This document shows, one piece after another, positions 7,605-16,635 of a stretch of DNA of 17,039 bases. The position numbers and the translations under genes are program-made. The stretch spans positions 1-17,039 of the forward strand of contig CAZELP010000032.1 in NCBI GenBank assembly GCA_964513205.1, in the 5' to 3' direction. This DNA is from JAGVJT01 sp964513205. GTDB taxonomy: Bacteria > Pseudomonadota > Gammaproteobacteria > Legionellales > Legionellaceae. The stretch's first letter is position 1. Every line of letters begins with the position of its first letter. Below the pieces are notes generated by a model. That model searched no databases. It saw nothing but the letters and a program-made list of their open reading frames with translations, and had not been told where the DNA came from.

Positions 7605-8912
7605 ATGAAGCACTCTGCATTTAATAGATTATTGTTCATCCTTTCTTGGTTATTTTTTTTGCCTCTTGTTCATGCGTCTACTCAGCCTAAATTTATCATG
7701 GTTGCCACAACACCAACGGTAATTACGGTTCCTAAAAATAGACATGCCTATATCCAATATAGAGTCATTAACAACACCTCTTTAACACGCACATTGACTT
7801 ATAGGCCTATACCAGGTGCTACGTTGGTTACAGAAAGCAATCTTGAATGCACAAATCCTTTCGTATTGGCTCCAGGTGGTTCTTGTCTTTTAACTTTCTA
7901 TGTCGAAGGAAGCTCTCTCACGGGCTCGTATGTCGGCGGGCCTGTTGTGTGTAAAACAGCACCTGGAACTCAAGAGCCAGATCAGTTCCTTTGCTCTCAA
8001 CCAGAACCATCAGAAACATTATCGATTACATCGACTTCTTCGATAACAGCCACAGACATGCTTTATGTAACAAATTGGGATGGAAATAGTATTTCGCTTT
8101 GTTACATAAACAACGGTGCTTTAACTGATTGTTTAATTTCGGCTTTGAGTGAGTTTTTTAGCAAGCCAGAAGCGTTAGCCATGACTGACGATTATCTGTT
8201 TGTTGCCAATATTGGTGGTGGAATTAGCTCTTGTCTAATTGACTCCGAATCTGGTGAATTGTCTCGGTGTATTGATGCAGCTCCTATAGAGCCAATCTAC
8301 GCGCCGACAGGAATTGCCATTCAGGGCGGGACTGCCTATGTTGCCAATTCAGGTCCTGAAACTTTTTTTCAAGGCGTGACCAGTTGTTCCGTTCAGGGAG
8401 ATAGTTTGTCCAATTGTGTCTTTACTCAAGGCGATGCTTCTTTTGCTGTTCCGTCAGATCTTGCAATCACAGACAACACGCTGTATGTCACAAATTTTGA
8501 GAGTCAATCGTTGTTGACGACCTATTGTACAATTGATTCGCCATTGTGCACGATTTCTTCTGGAGAAGGAAGCATCAATGGTACGCAACATCTTTTGAAT
8601 AATCCTGAAGGAATTTATTTTAACACTCTGAATGGAGTTACGTACGCTTACTTTACCAACAGAGGAAATAATACGGTTGTATTATGTGAGGTGAGTAGTC
8701 CCACTACATTTTCTAACTGTAGTGTAACCAGTGGTTATTTTTATGGTTTTGGAAATCTTGCAATTTTTAATAATACCGCGTTCTTACCTAGCGGAAAAAA
8801 AACGATTGCAACTTGTAGCGTTGATGGTTCTAGTGGCGCTCTTTCAAATTGTGTCAATTCAGGGCTGTTGTCCTTCAATACGCCATCTGGATTGCTTGTT
8901 CGAACAAATTAA
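7605..8912 (+). CDS. Secreted beta-propeller protein with cysteine-paired blades
   Basis: The start is ATG 7605 (435 residues), six bases after AAGAAG; an earlier in-frame start at 7566 lies inside the preceding gene. It has a signal peptide, LLFILSWLFFLPLVHAS. Residues about 22-135 look like an Ig-like beta-sandwich (VITVPKNRHAYIQYRVINN, then LAPGGSCLLTFYV). The rest consists of about six blades of the pattern LYVTNWDGNSISLC...DC, each with two cysteines some 7-13 residues apart (SSCLIDSESGELSRC, TSCSVQGDSLSNC, ATCSVDGSSGALSNC), which suggests one disulfide per blade hairpin. The DNxLYVTNF and GTAYVANSG strands resemble NHL/YVTN-type propellers. It is probably periplasmic or surface exposed. 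Function unknown. The stop overlaps the next ATG context by one base (TAATG). Confidence 0.78.
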   Translation: MKHSAFNRLLFILSWLFFLPLVHASTQPKFIMVATTPTVITVPKNRHAYIQYRVINNTSLTRTLTYRPIPGATLVTESNLECTNPFVLAPGGSCLLTFYVEGSSLTGSYVGGPVVCKTAPGTQEPDQFLCSQPEPSETLSITSTSSITATDMLYVTNWDGNSISLCYINNGALTDCLISALSEFFSKPEALAMTDDYLFVANIGGGISSCLIDSESGELSRCIDAAPIEPIYAPTGIAIQGGTAYVANSGPETFFQGVTSCSVQGDSLSNCVFTQGDASFAVPSDLAITDNTLYVTNFESQSLLTTYCTIDSPLCTISSGEGSINGTQHLLNNPEGIYFNTLNGVTYAYFTNRGNNTVVLCEVSSPTTFSNCSVTSGYFYGFGNLAIFNNTAFLPSGKKTIATCSVDGSSGALSNCVNSGLLSFNTPSGLLVRTN

Positions 8913-8923
8913 TGGGACGACAT

Positions 8924-10012
8924 ATGTTGAAATGGATTTTTTTGTTCCTGTTTCTGCTTCTGAGAAATGCGGATGCAAATCCGTCGCATCCTGCTCTTTT
9001 ATCCTTATCTGTTTTATATCTTAAACCGATGAGTAATAATCACACTTACGCATACTATGTTTCGGGAACTCAGCCTTATTCTCAAAGTTGGCATGCGCAG
9101 TCAATCGACCCAAGCTATTCACCTGGATTTGACTTGGCTTACTTACATGAGGTGTATCCTAAGGAATTGAATTTGGCAATTGATTGGGTCCATCTCAATT
9201 CAAAAAACTCGGATTCAAAAAGCGGCAATGATACCTTATCGCTGCGTGGCATTGCGTTTTTGGGACCTCCTTTTGAAATGAGTCCTCCTGTCTTTAGTAT
9301 CCGAGAAGTTTCGGCCGAAATTAAATACAATTTTGATAGTGTCAAATTAAATTTAGAAAAAGTTTTAGATGTATCTAAAACTTGGTATAAAGCAAAATTA
9401 ACGGCTGGCCTTAATGCTCTCTACATCAAGCAACAAATGTTAACTACTTTTGGGCACTTGGTTGGTGCTTTGCCAACAGATTTTAGTTATGCTCTTCCTC
9501 CGGATCCAAATTATAGTTTTAATCTTGCGTCAGTTTCTCAATATACAGGATTGGGTCCAATTTTAGGTTTTGTTGGGGAGCTGAGTCTTTGTCAAAATTT
9601 GAGCCTTGTTGGCGTTGCTTCTGGAACATTGACTGCGGGGACGTTGAGTGTTCAGGAAAATTTCGTAGCGACGTCAAACGAGCTGAATTTTTTAGGATTA
9701 GGAACAAATAAACAGCAAATTACAACGCCTAATAAAACGCAAGTTGTGCCTGGATTTGATGGAAAACTTGGTCTTGAGTATTTGATTAACTTGAAAAATG
9801 TTTCGCATTTTTCATTGGAAGGCGGGTATCGATTTGCTTCGTATTTGAATGCGATATCTACAACGACTCCTCAAACGCTTGTCCAGCCTGGTCAAAATCC
9901 GACTATCCCCGAATTTGCAACAGGCACTATGGCAATTGTATCGGTCGCACAGACTGATAGACCTTTTAATTTAAATGGACCTTATTTTACCCTTAATATA
10001 CAAATTTACTAG
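8924..10012 (+). CDS. Legionella-type major outer-membrane protein-like barrel
   Basis: I place the start at ATG 8924 (362 residues) because GGGA lies six bases upstream and the signal peptide LKWIFLFLFLLLRNADA then sits at the N-terminus. The first domain reads SVLYLKPMSNNHTYAYYVSG, followed by a Trp, then PSYSPGFDLAYLH and IDWVHLN. This order matches the Legionella major outer-membrane protein family (Legionella_OMP) as I know it. Further beta strands follow and the chain ends in YFTLNIQIY with the aromatic terminus used by the BAM machinery. The expected role is a porin or surface antigen. It is the last of the three surface genes, is closely coupled to the propeller gene, and is followed by no clear terminator. 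Confidence 0.8.
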   Translation: MLKWIFLFLFLLLRNADANPSHPALLSLSVLYLKPMSNNHTYAYYVSGTQPYSQSWHAQSIDPSYSPGFDLAYLHEVYPKELNLAIDWVHLNSKNSDSKSGNDTLSLRGIAFLGPPFEMSPPVFSIREVSAEIKYNFDSVKLNLEKVLDVSKTWYKAKLTAGLNALYIKQQMLTTFGHLVGALPTDFSYALPPDPNYSFNLASVSQYTGLGPILGFVGELSLCQNLSLVGVASGTLTAGTLSVQENFVATSNELNFLGLGTNKQQITTPNKTQVVPGFDGKLGLEYLINLKNVSHFSLEGGYRFASYLNAISTTTPQTLVQPGQNPTIPEFATGTMAIVSVAQTDRPFNLNGPYFTLNIQIY

Positions 10013-10017
10013 GACGG

Positions 10018-10045
10018 TTTACCTACTTTTAAACATTTTTATATG
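10018..10045 (+). promoter_or_regulatory. Candidate yqhA promoter
   Basis: TTTACC (10018-10023) and TATATG (10040-10045) are 16 bases apart in an AT-rich gap, followed by the strong ribosome site TAGGAG before the yqhA ATG. Weak matches, low certainty. Confidence 0.3.
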
Positions 10046-10082
10046 TTAATATCGCGATGCTTTTGCTTGTGGTAGGAGACAT

Positions 10083-10607
10083 ATGAAGCATATCAAAAAA
10101 TTACCTCTTTTAATTAGTCGTCTTATTTTTATGGGACGTTGGTTACAGGCCCCTCTGTATGTTGGTTTGTTATTTATTCTAACTGCGTACGCGTATCGTT
10201 TTATCACAGAACTTTTTCATTTGGTAATTCATATGAATCAGGCTGATGACACTGAAATTATGCTTGGCGTTTTGGATCTCATCGATGTTGTGATGATTGC
10301 CAATTTGTTGATCATGGTCATTATGGGGGGATATGAAACGTTTGTTTCTCGTCTGAATCTCAATGATCATCCCGATCAACCTGAGTGGTTATATCACATC
10401 GACGCCGGGGCAATGAAAGTTAAGTTGGCTTTGGCTTTGATTGGAATTTCTTCCATCCATCTATTAAGAACGTTCATTGATCCAGGGAAGCAAACCTCTG
10501 ATCATGTGATGTGGCAGGTGTTGATACACTTGACGTTGCTTGTCTCTGCTTTAGCGATTGCTTATACCAATAAATTAGTGGTGACAAGTCACATGCTTGA
10601 ACATTAG
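10083..10607 (+). CDS. yqhA: YqhA-like UPF0114 inner-membrane protein
   Basis: This 174-residue integral membrane protein is preceded by TAGGAG at a short spacing. Four hydrophobic segments are visible, at about 20-42, 62-86, 110-128 and 140-165. The family hallmarks are the N-terminal RWLQAPLYVGLL, LDLIDVVMIANLLIMVIMGGYETFVS and the following short soluble loop. Length and order fit UPF0114/YqhA, a conserved proteobacterial family of unknown function. It is complete, with no odd features. The gene ends just before a strong hairpin shared with fis on the opposite strand. Confidence 0.92.
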   Translation: MKHIKKLPLLISRLIFMGRWLQAPLYVGLLFILTAYAYRFITELFHLVIHMNQADDTEIMLGVLDLIDVVMIANLLIMVIMGGYETFVSRLNLNDHPDQPEWLYHIDAGAMKVKLALALIGISSIHLLRTFIDPGKQTSDHVMWQVLIHLTLLVSALAIAYTNKLVVTSHMLEH

Positions 10608-10613
10608 TGGATA

Positions 10614-10640
10614 AAAAAAGCGCCTCAAAGGCGCTTTTTT
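10614..10640. terminator. Bidirectional rho-independent terminator between yqhA and fis
   Basis: AAAAAAGCGCC (10614-10624), loop TCAAA (10625-10629) and GGCGCTTTTTT (10630-10640) form a perfect inverted repeat. It has a GC stem base and a T run on both strands, so it can end both convergent transcripts. Confidence 0.92.
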
Positions 10641-10643
10641 AAA

Positions 10644-10949
10644 TTATTCGTCAGTGAGACGAAAATATTTTGTACCAAAATAACGCAGTAACTTCTTGCG
10701 GATTGTTCCGCGACTGATTCCCAATATTTTGGCTGCTTGTAACTGATTTCCACGACGTCTTTCCATCACAGCTTGAAGCAATGGTGGTTCGACCTCAGAG
10801 AGAATCATGTCATAAAGATCGTTGATGGGTTTGTTTTTATTCTCAGACAAAAAACGAGTGACGATACTATACACCAAATCCTGAAGACCTTGTTCTTGTT
10901 GTGTAGCAGGTGTTTGCTGAATAGCTGTCGTATCTGTGACATTCATCAT
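10644..10949 (-). CDS. fis: Fis-family nucleoid-associated DNA-binding regulator
   Basis: This 101-residue protein has the C-terminal Fis helix-turn-helix: LLQAVMERRRGNQLQAAKIL followed by GISRGTIRKKL (about residues 54-90). That segment is shared with the NtrC-type C-terminal domain, while the size and the N-terminal dimerisation region fit stand-alone Fis. Fis bends DNA and tunes rRNA, tRNA and virulence promoters. Legionella encodes several Fis paralogues that control effector genes. Two adjacent ATGs (10949 and 10946) follow AAGGAAG; the second has the better spacing. The usual dusB partner of enterobacterial fis is not next to it, so this may be a stand-alone paralogue. Confidence 0.92.
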   Translation of the reverse strand: MMNVTDTTAIQQTPATQQEQGLQDLVYSIVTRFLSENKNKPINDLYDMILSEVEPPLLQAVMERRRGNQLQAAKILGISRGTIRKKLLRYFGTKYFRLTDE

Positions 10950-11081
10950 AACTTCCTTATTTTTTAGTTAAATCGGCTCAGCATATGAGCGCTTGACGAA
11001 GTCCTAAGCGCGATAAACATTCTACATGAAGACTAATAAATAATCTAGCTCATTTTTTGCAAACACTTTCTAATTGTTTCA

Positions 11082-11110
11082 TTGACTTTTTTGTACTCTA
11101 ATAGTACATT
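11082..11110 (+). promoter_or_regulatory. Promoter with overlapping dyad ahead of the giant TPR gene
   Basis: TTGACT (11082-11087) and TACATT (11105-11110) lie exactly 17 bases apart, a good sigma-70 promoter with a start expected near 11117. TGTACT (11092-11097) and AGTACA (11103-11108) form a perfect 6-bp dyad with a 5-base centre, covering the spacer and most of the -10. That is a plausible operator. The predicted start near 11117 makes the TTG at 11119 an unlikely translation start. Confidence 0.55.
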
Positions 11111-11130
11111 TTTATGTTTTGGATATTCAT

Positions 11131-14100
11131 GTGTTTAGAAAAAATCAACTCGCGCAAACTAAAAGCATAATCCCTCAAATATCAACATTTTCAAACACCG
11201 CCATGTATTCCCGACTAAAAAATTATGAAACTAAAAACCCACATTTCTTTAAATTATTATCAAAAATCTTAAGTTTATTTGAACATCATGATGGAACGGC
11301 AAAAAAAACCGTCTATTTCACTCAAACAGTAAAAAAATTTGTTGGTTCTCCACATTTGAATTTATCGGTAACCGAACGTTATGATCTTGAAATAGAGCTT
11401 CTGTTTTTGATATTCGATACAATTCGAGAAAACCGTTTTAATAGTGCCTATTGTTACGAAATATTTGAGGCGATTTTAAAAAATGTGTTGAATCATATGG
11501 AATTCGATCGAGAATGGCAGGCAGATTCTCGATACCTAAAAATCATTCTCATTTATTATTCTTGGAGCAAAGAGCATGTTCAGTTGAGGCACTTTTTCAA
11601 TCAACAGAAAAGTATCGATAGACAGCTCGAAGAAAAAATATTTTCTCTATTTTTTGAATTGATTCCACTGGATAAAATTTTAATAATTTATGAGCATTGT
11701 GTCGCGCGTCATGATCAAAAAGTTTATTCTGAAAAATTGTTTTTCAATATTGTCAAATTACTCTCAATTTTAAGTTACGAAAGCAGCAATTTAGAGTGGC
11801 ATGAACCCGCAATGGAGTGGAGTAATCGTTTTGATAAAATGTATGCCAATCACATGATTGCGCTATATAAAGAGCACGAAAATGAGCTGGGCAATGACAG
11901 TTTTTATTTCTCTTTTGCGTTAAGCAATGCATCAGAGCCTGATTTTGAGACATTAACCCGCTGTTTCTCGCGTCTCAAAACATCTGGATTTTTTTTGAAT
12001 AGCGCAAATTTTACTCAGGAAACGGCGAATGCAAAATCTGAATTCGAGAAGCTGTATGCCTCTTTTATGCAGATTAAGAGTCAAATAGAGCATGGAGATA
12101 AATTTTTAATTAGTCTTCAAGAACGAAAACGCAATGCCACTGATTCCAAACGAGATAGCCTATTGAAAATAGAGCGTGATGCAGAAAAAAACCATCAAGT
12201 CTATCAACAAGAATGCTTCCAAAAAAGCGTGCAGATGTGTGAACTGATTTGTTATCAAGTTGAGCGATTAAAAAAAACAGCCAGTATGCTTTATTTTTCG
12301 ACCCGTTCATCCAAATTAAAAGAGTTTGCCTCTTTTAATGTTGAGTTGGTTGAAAGGCGAAAAACTGAATTATACGCTTTTGTAGAAACAATGCTAACTT
12401 GTCCGATGAAACGCAATGCAGCGCGCATTCTTCTTCAAGAAATGAAAGCATTTGATGTGGCGATGTCTTCTTATGAAACTGGATCAGACGCAAAAGAAGA
12501 CACAACATTAGAGGCAGATTGGCATGCTGCTTTAGTCGATCTGAAAACGTTCATACAAATGATGGAGTCTCGTGCTTTATTCGGTATGACTTTCTCGTTT
12601 TTTTCGGATGAGTATCTTAATGCTGTCAATTGTTATCGCCAAAAAAATCCTCTTTTCCACCCAGTAATGGGCACAGAAAATCAAGTCAGTGATTACTTTT
12701 ATCGTTTGTTTAATTGCTTTTCTTCTTATGTTTGTACGCGAAACTTAGCTAAAAAAAGTGCTTCTTTCGATAAAAAAACTTTGGCTTATTTACTAGAAGC
12801 GCTGGAAATCGCGTATGCTTCTCAAGTTTATGATGAGTCGATTGACAAAATTTATACGATTTTAATGGGGGTGACAAATGCTGTCCCCATCAAATATTTT
12901 CTGCAATGGTTTGATGTTGCTGCCGATTTTCCTGATATCATTTTAAATAGTAATGATGCGGTTAACCTGTTTGAAAAGCTATTGAGACATGCGATTTCGG
13001 CAGACGAGCTTTTTCAATGTTTTCAAAAAATCTCTTCAATTTTAATACGATGTCATGATGAAACGAGCGAAGTTGAAGAAAAAGTGCGTGCGTTCGATTT
13101 GCTTTGCATTCTGCTTGATAAAAATCATGTTTCTAATAAAACACATCTAGAATTTTATTTAAAAATAGCCATGGAGTGCTATCAGCAGACGCGACAAAGG
13201 AAACTTCTACCGAATATTTTAAAATTAACATTGGCCATTTTTAGAAATGTAAACATCGATGAGTGGGAGAGGGTTAATCTTCTTTTGCAAGATGTTTTGG
13301 CGGCACTAGATGAAAAGATACTTCCTCAGTCTGAATTTGTCTTTTTTCGTCAAATGTTGATAGAGCAGTTATCCGGATATAAACAACTTCCGTTGTCTAC
13401 GTTTGAGCTGGCTGTTTCGATGTTGAATAAAGTGCCGTTTGATGACGCCTTAATCAGGACATACATTACAATTATGGTTGATCAAAAATTTGATGATTAT
13501 TTTGAAAATCCTTTATTTGAAAATGAATATCAAGGCATGCTTCGTGTTGCAGAGTTTCAATCTGATTGTATTAAAATGCGTGATGATCTGAACAAAAGCG
13601 AGGGCGAAAGGCGCCTGTTCGAACTTCTTGCTGAAATTTTTGACGAAAGACAAAACGCCTTTTTTGCCACTCAAGATCGGCTTATTCTGGTTGATTTTTT
13701 TATAGAGAGAATGTCAGATATTCAACAAATGTTTTCTTTGGCTCCTATTTATCATCTGAAAACAACGCCCTTTTTAAGTACTGTTGAAGAGTTTCTCAAA
13801 CGGCGAAGGATAGATGTTTTTTTCGAGAAAATAGATTCGATTTTAAATGAATTTAATGAAATGCTCGTTTTGAAGAAAAACACCATTAAATCGATGGATT
13901 TTTGTTTGGACTCTGTCTGGGAGAAAATACATCAAAAAAATCCATTGATTCTTGACGAAGTTCTTCATCTTCTCGATGAGAAAATAGCTGAGTCTCCTCA
14001 TCATTGGGCGCTTAAAATTGCAAAAACAGCTTGTTTACTGAATATGGGATGTTCTATTTTAGCTCACGAATACATTGATGAAACATTAAAATCAGAAAGA

Positions 14101-15420
14101 TGTCGTTTTCCTAGGCGTTTTATTCATCAAATGCAGCACTTAAATGCAATTTCTATGGAAAAGATGGGACAATTTGAAGATGCATTGTCTTGTCGAATTG
14201 CGCTTTTTGAATCTTGGCCTGCTCACTACAAGCGCGATAAAATGATAGAAAATTTCAATAAAATCATCTCATTGTCTATCAAAATTGGTGACAAGGATAC
14301 ACTTGAAGAAGGAGTTATTTGGATAACCAATGCCTTTGCTGATGGTTTGATTTCTGAAGAGTTAGCAAAAAACCATAAAGTCAGTTGTTTAATGGAGTTG
14401 GGACGCTATGAAGAGGCTGCCTCTCTCTTCGGGCATTTAAATCCTGTGTTGCGTCAATTGCATCAATCCGTTATTTCGCAAGCCAATGGCGCTTTAAACG
14501 TTGCAACCGATGAGTGGCTTAAGGCGGTTGAAAATAAAAATATGACAGAAGAATTATTGTATCATGTGTTGAAAAGATACGATACTTTTCCACTTTCTTG
14601 CCAAATAACACTTCAAGCTTCGTTGAATCAACTCTTTGAGAGAATGGAAGAACAAGTGATGGATAGTGTTGCATTTTATTCCGCTCGAATCCGTTTTTAC
14701 ATTTTTTCAAAACAATTGAGGCGCGCAGAACAAGCATTAAGTCAGTATGTCAGTTTCTATGGTAAAAATGAATTTTATGTACTCCATTATGCTCTTTTTT
14801 TAAGCTATTCTAAATTGCATCAAAATGCTCTTGTTTTTTTGAGTGAACATCAGCCAATGATGCATAAAAATCATCGTATTTATCTTGAATTTGCTACTTG
14901 TTACGCCGAATTAGGAGAGATGGATGAGGCAAAGAAGCGTTTTGAAGACTTGCTGTTTCTCTTTCCATATTATGAGTCTGTTTATTCGCGCGCGTTGCGT
15001 TATTTTAAAAATAATGAAATTCCAGATCTCATATCCAAATATCAATCCGTGATCAAAAAACATAAAAAAGTCATGTTAGAGCAAACAGCAGAAAAATTTG
15101 ATGCTCAGCCCACCCTGTTTGAAGAGAATCAAAATGACTTTTCTGAGGAACTACTTGAAGAAAAAGAGGGTTTCGTCTGCTTAAAAGACACTCTTTTGGA
15201 GTTAAGTGCATCGAGAAAATACGCTCGAATTGCGGGTTTTACTCGTTTAAATTATACCCCAACAGAATACGCGCAGGTCAGTCAAACAATTCGAAGTTTG
15301 GACTTGGCTCTTCCCAAACAGCAGATTAAATTTTCTCGTTTTGATTTGTATCGATTTTTTTCTGAAAAGCCATTACCTACTTCACACGAAGAGGCGAGGA
15401 GTTTTTCTTTTTGGAAATAA
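11131..15420 (+). CDS. Giant helical/TPR-like protein of unknown function (about 1429 aa)
   Basis: I do not recognise this gene. The frame opens at TTG 11119. GTG 11131, with GGA seven bases before it, fits the promoter better, and ATG 11203 is a further alternative without a ribosome site. There is no signal peptide or membrane segment. The chain is almost all helix. About 331-385 is a charged coiled-coil-like stretch (KRDSLLKIERDAEKNHQ), and about 940-1310 contains degenerate TPR-like helix pairs (KVSCLMELGRYEEAASLF, FATCYAELGEMDEAKKRF, EKMGQFEDALS). An acidic block, FSEELLEEKEG, precedes a distinct C-terminal segment of about 85 residues ending SFSFWK. TPR solenoids are protein-binding scaffolds. 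In Legionella-like bacteria such large cytosolic repeat proteins are often Dot/Icm effectors, but that is conjecture here. The gene is monocistronic and intact over 4.3 kb, arguing for selection. Confidence 0.85.
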   Translation: MFRKNQLAQTKSIIPQISTFSNTAMYSRLKNYETKNPHFFKLLSKILSLFEHHDGTAKKTVYFTQTVKKFVGSPHLNLSVTERYDLEIELLFLIFDTIRENRFNSAYCYEIFEAILKNVLNHMEFDREWQADSRYLKIILIYYSWSKEHVQLRHFFNQQKSIDRQLEEKIFSLFFELIPLDKILIIYEHCVARHDQKVYSEKLFFNIVKLLSILSYESSNLEWHEPAMEWSNRFDKMYANHMIALYKEHENELGNDSFYFSFALSNASEPDFETLTRCFSRLKTSGFFLNSANFTQETANAKSEFEKLYASFMQIKSQIEHGDKFLISLQERKRNATDSKRDSLLKIERDAEKNHQVYQQECFQKSVQMCELICYQVERLKKTASMLYFSTRSSKLKEFASFNVELVERRKTELYAFVETMLTCPMKRNAARILLQEMKAFDVAMSSYETGSDAKEDTTLEADWHAALVDLKTFIQMMESRALFGMTFSFFSDEYLNAVNCYRQKNPLFHPVMGTENQVSDYFYRLFNCFSSYVCTRNLAKKSASFDKKTLAYLLEALEIAYASQVYDESIDKIYTILMGVTNAVPIKYFLQWFDVAADFPDIILNSNDAVNLFEKLLRHAISADELFQCFQKISSILIRCHDETSEVEEKVRAFDLLCILLDKNHVSNKTHLEFYLKIAMECYQQTRQRKLLPNILKLTLAIFRNVNIDEWERVNLLLQDVLAALDEKILPQSEFVFFRQMLIEQLSGYKQLPLSTFELAVSMLNKVPFDDALIRTYITIMVDQKFDDYFENPLFENEYQGMLRVAEFQSDCIKMRDDLNKSEGERRLFELLAEIFDERQNAFFATQDRLILVDFFIERMSDIQQMFSLAPIYHLKTTPFLSTVEEFLKRRRIDVFFEKIDSILNEFNEMLVLKKNTIKSMDFCLDSVWEKIHQKNPLILDEVLHLLDEKIAESPHHWALKIAKTACLLNMGCSILAHEYIDETLKSERCRFPRRFIHQMQHLNAISMEKMGQFEDALSCRIALFESWPAHYKRDKMIENFNKIISLSIKIGDKDTLEEGVIWITNAFADGLISEELAKNHKVSCLMELGRYEEAASLFGHLNPVLRQLHQSVISQANGALNVATDEWLKAVENKNMTEELLYHVLKRYDTFPLSCQITLQASLNQLFERMEEQVMDSVAFYSARIRFYIFSKQLRRAEQALSQYVSFYGKNEFYVLHYALFLSYSKLHQNALVFLSEHQPMMHKNHRIYLEFATCYAELGEMDEAKKRFEDLLFLFPYYESVYSRALRYFKNNEIPDLISKYQSVIKKHKKVMLEQTAEKFDAQPTLFEENQNDFSEELLEEKEGFVCLKDTLLELSASRKYARIAGFTRLNYTPTEYAQVSQTIRSLDLALPKQQIKFSRFDLYRFFSEKPLPTSHEEARSFSFWK

Positions 15421-15505
15421 GTACGGTCAGCACTCTCAAATGACGGTGTTGTTTAGCCAGAAAAAATCGATAGGTCGAATGGTTTAACCAGTTTAGGTGG
15501 ATTTG

Positions 15506-16582
15506 ATGAAAGAACATACTGAGGTGAGACAGGGGACAAATCAAAATAGATTATCACCCATCGAAAATTTACACACCCACCTGCATCACTACTCTATATT
15601 CAACTACCTTTCAGACAAGGAATTGTATGAGCTTTCTCAAACATCAAATGCGATGTTTACTGAGTGTCGAGGCCCTTTACTGGAAAAAGCAGGTAGAAAG
15701 CTTTTATCTCACATTGTTAAGGCTGAAGAAGTGTTGGCATTGAGCATGATTCGTGTTAACCCGAGACTATTGCTGCATACATCTGGGGCCATCGACTACT
15801 CAAAACGTCCTTATATGGGTTACACATCCTTTCAGGCCGCCTTGCTTTGTCACGATGTCACTCTGTGGAAAAAGATGGAACCTTACTTCGATGAGCTGCC
15901 AAATGGGCGAGAAGAAAAAGCAAAACAATTCAATGCCCTATTTTCAGAAGGCATACCAAAGCAAACACCTTATGATTTTACTGCTCTAGTTCAAATCATA
16001 ACCAATAGTTTCGCCACCGACATTGATGCTGCACTTAAAAAGACACAAAATAACACACTGATATGCCAAGCATTGCATCAGTTTAAAGCTGACTTTACAA
16101 CGTTGTCTATGCGAGAAGCCTTTTTTAATACATCACACTTAATAAAAGCACTCCAAGTCTATAATGAAAAATTTCATAACTGGTCGTGGCATCAACGTAA
16201 TCTATTCTGGCGGCAGGTTATCGGTTATGTTCAACGTTTCGTGCCTGCTTGCTACGCGCAAGCATTTGTCCAGGGGCTCAACTATCTCATCGAAAAAAAA
16301 AGACCGCTCGAGCGCGCATTAAAATTTAAATATGACAGTGATTCTTACTTTCCATTACTTGATTCTGGTGGGCTTGGTTTCGATTTTGCTATTTACTCGC
16401 AGCGACTCCCACGCTCGTTGACCTCGTCGGCGTGCATGAACGCCACGCGCGAATTGATAAATTATGTAGAGCAAATACAACAGATGGTTATTTTAACAAT
16501 AAGGGTGATTATTTGTCTTAAACAACGCATTAAGTGCCATAAAAGTTGCAATATTTCATCTGAAGGCTCAAAATGCACATAA
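15506..16582 (+). CDS. Candidate F-box-like effector, 3' end apparently frameshifted
   Basis: The start is ATG 15506, five bases after AGGTGG; GTG 15497 in frame lacks such a site. Residues about 28-70 (SIFNYLSDKELYELSQTSN, then the helix EKAGRKLLSHI) resemble the helical core of an F-box, the motif that plugs into SCF ubiquitin ligases. The next segment contains EEVLALSMIRVNPRLLLHTS, DYSKRPYMGYTSFQAALLC and YFDELPNG. I know this pattern from Legionella/Coxiella eukaryotic-like and ankyrin-type proteins. No signal peptide is present. After about residue 325 the frame yields an odd basic, Cys-rich tail (RVIICLKQRIKCHKSC), while the neighbouring frames give more natural protein (see the separate entry). 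It may be a damaged effector or the sequence may have indel errors. It lies directly upstream of the TALE-like gene. Confidence 0.6.
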   Translation: MKEHTEVRQGTNQNRLSPIENLHTHLHHYSIFNYLSDKELYELSQTSNAMFTECRGPLLEKAGRKLLSHIVKAEEVLALSMIRVNPRLLLHTSGAIDYSKRPYMGYTSFQAALLCHDVTLWKKMEPYFDELPNGREEKAKQFNALFSEGIPKQTPYDFTALVQIITNSFATDIDAALKKTQNNTLICQALHQFKADFTTLSMREAFFNTSHLIKALQVYNEKFHNWSWHQRNLFWRQVIGYVQRFVPACYAQAFVQGLNYLIEKKRPLERALKFKYDSDSYFPLLDSGGLGFDFAIYSQRLPRSLTSSACMNATRELINYVEQIQQMVILTIRVIICLKQRIKCHKSCNISSEGSKCT

Positions 16583-16586
16583 ATAA
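16478..16586 (+). pseudogene. Out-of-frame remnant of the C-terminus of the F-box-like gene
   Basis: Around 16481 the sensible reading moves to the next frame, giving DGYFNNKGDYLS. Around 16518-16521 it moves again, giving NNALSAIKVAIFHLKAQ and then NAHK, with a stop at 16584-16586. One missing base at each of two points about 35 bases apart would join these to the main frame. The composition of the out-of-frame peptide is helical and ordinary, unlike the in-frame tail. Confidence 0.5.
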
Positions 16587-16635
16587 AAACACTTGAACAA
16601 AAATGTGATTCACTGATTACCAACGTAGAGATGAT

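Noticed and set aside
16605..16613. GTGATTCAC palindrome upstream of the TALE-like gene as a regulator site
   Set aside because: A 9-base palindrome occurs by chance too easily, and no good promoter boxes are positioned around it.
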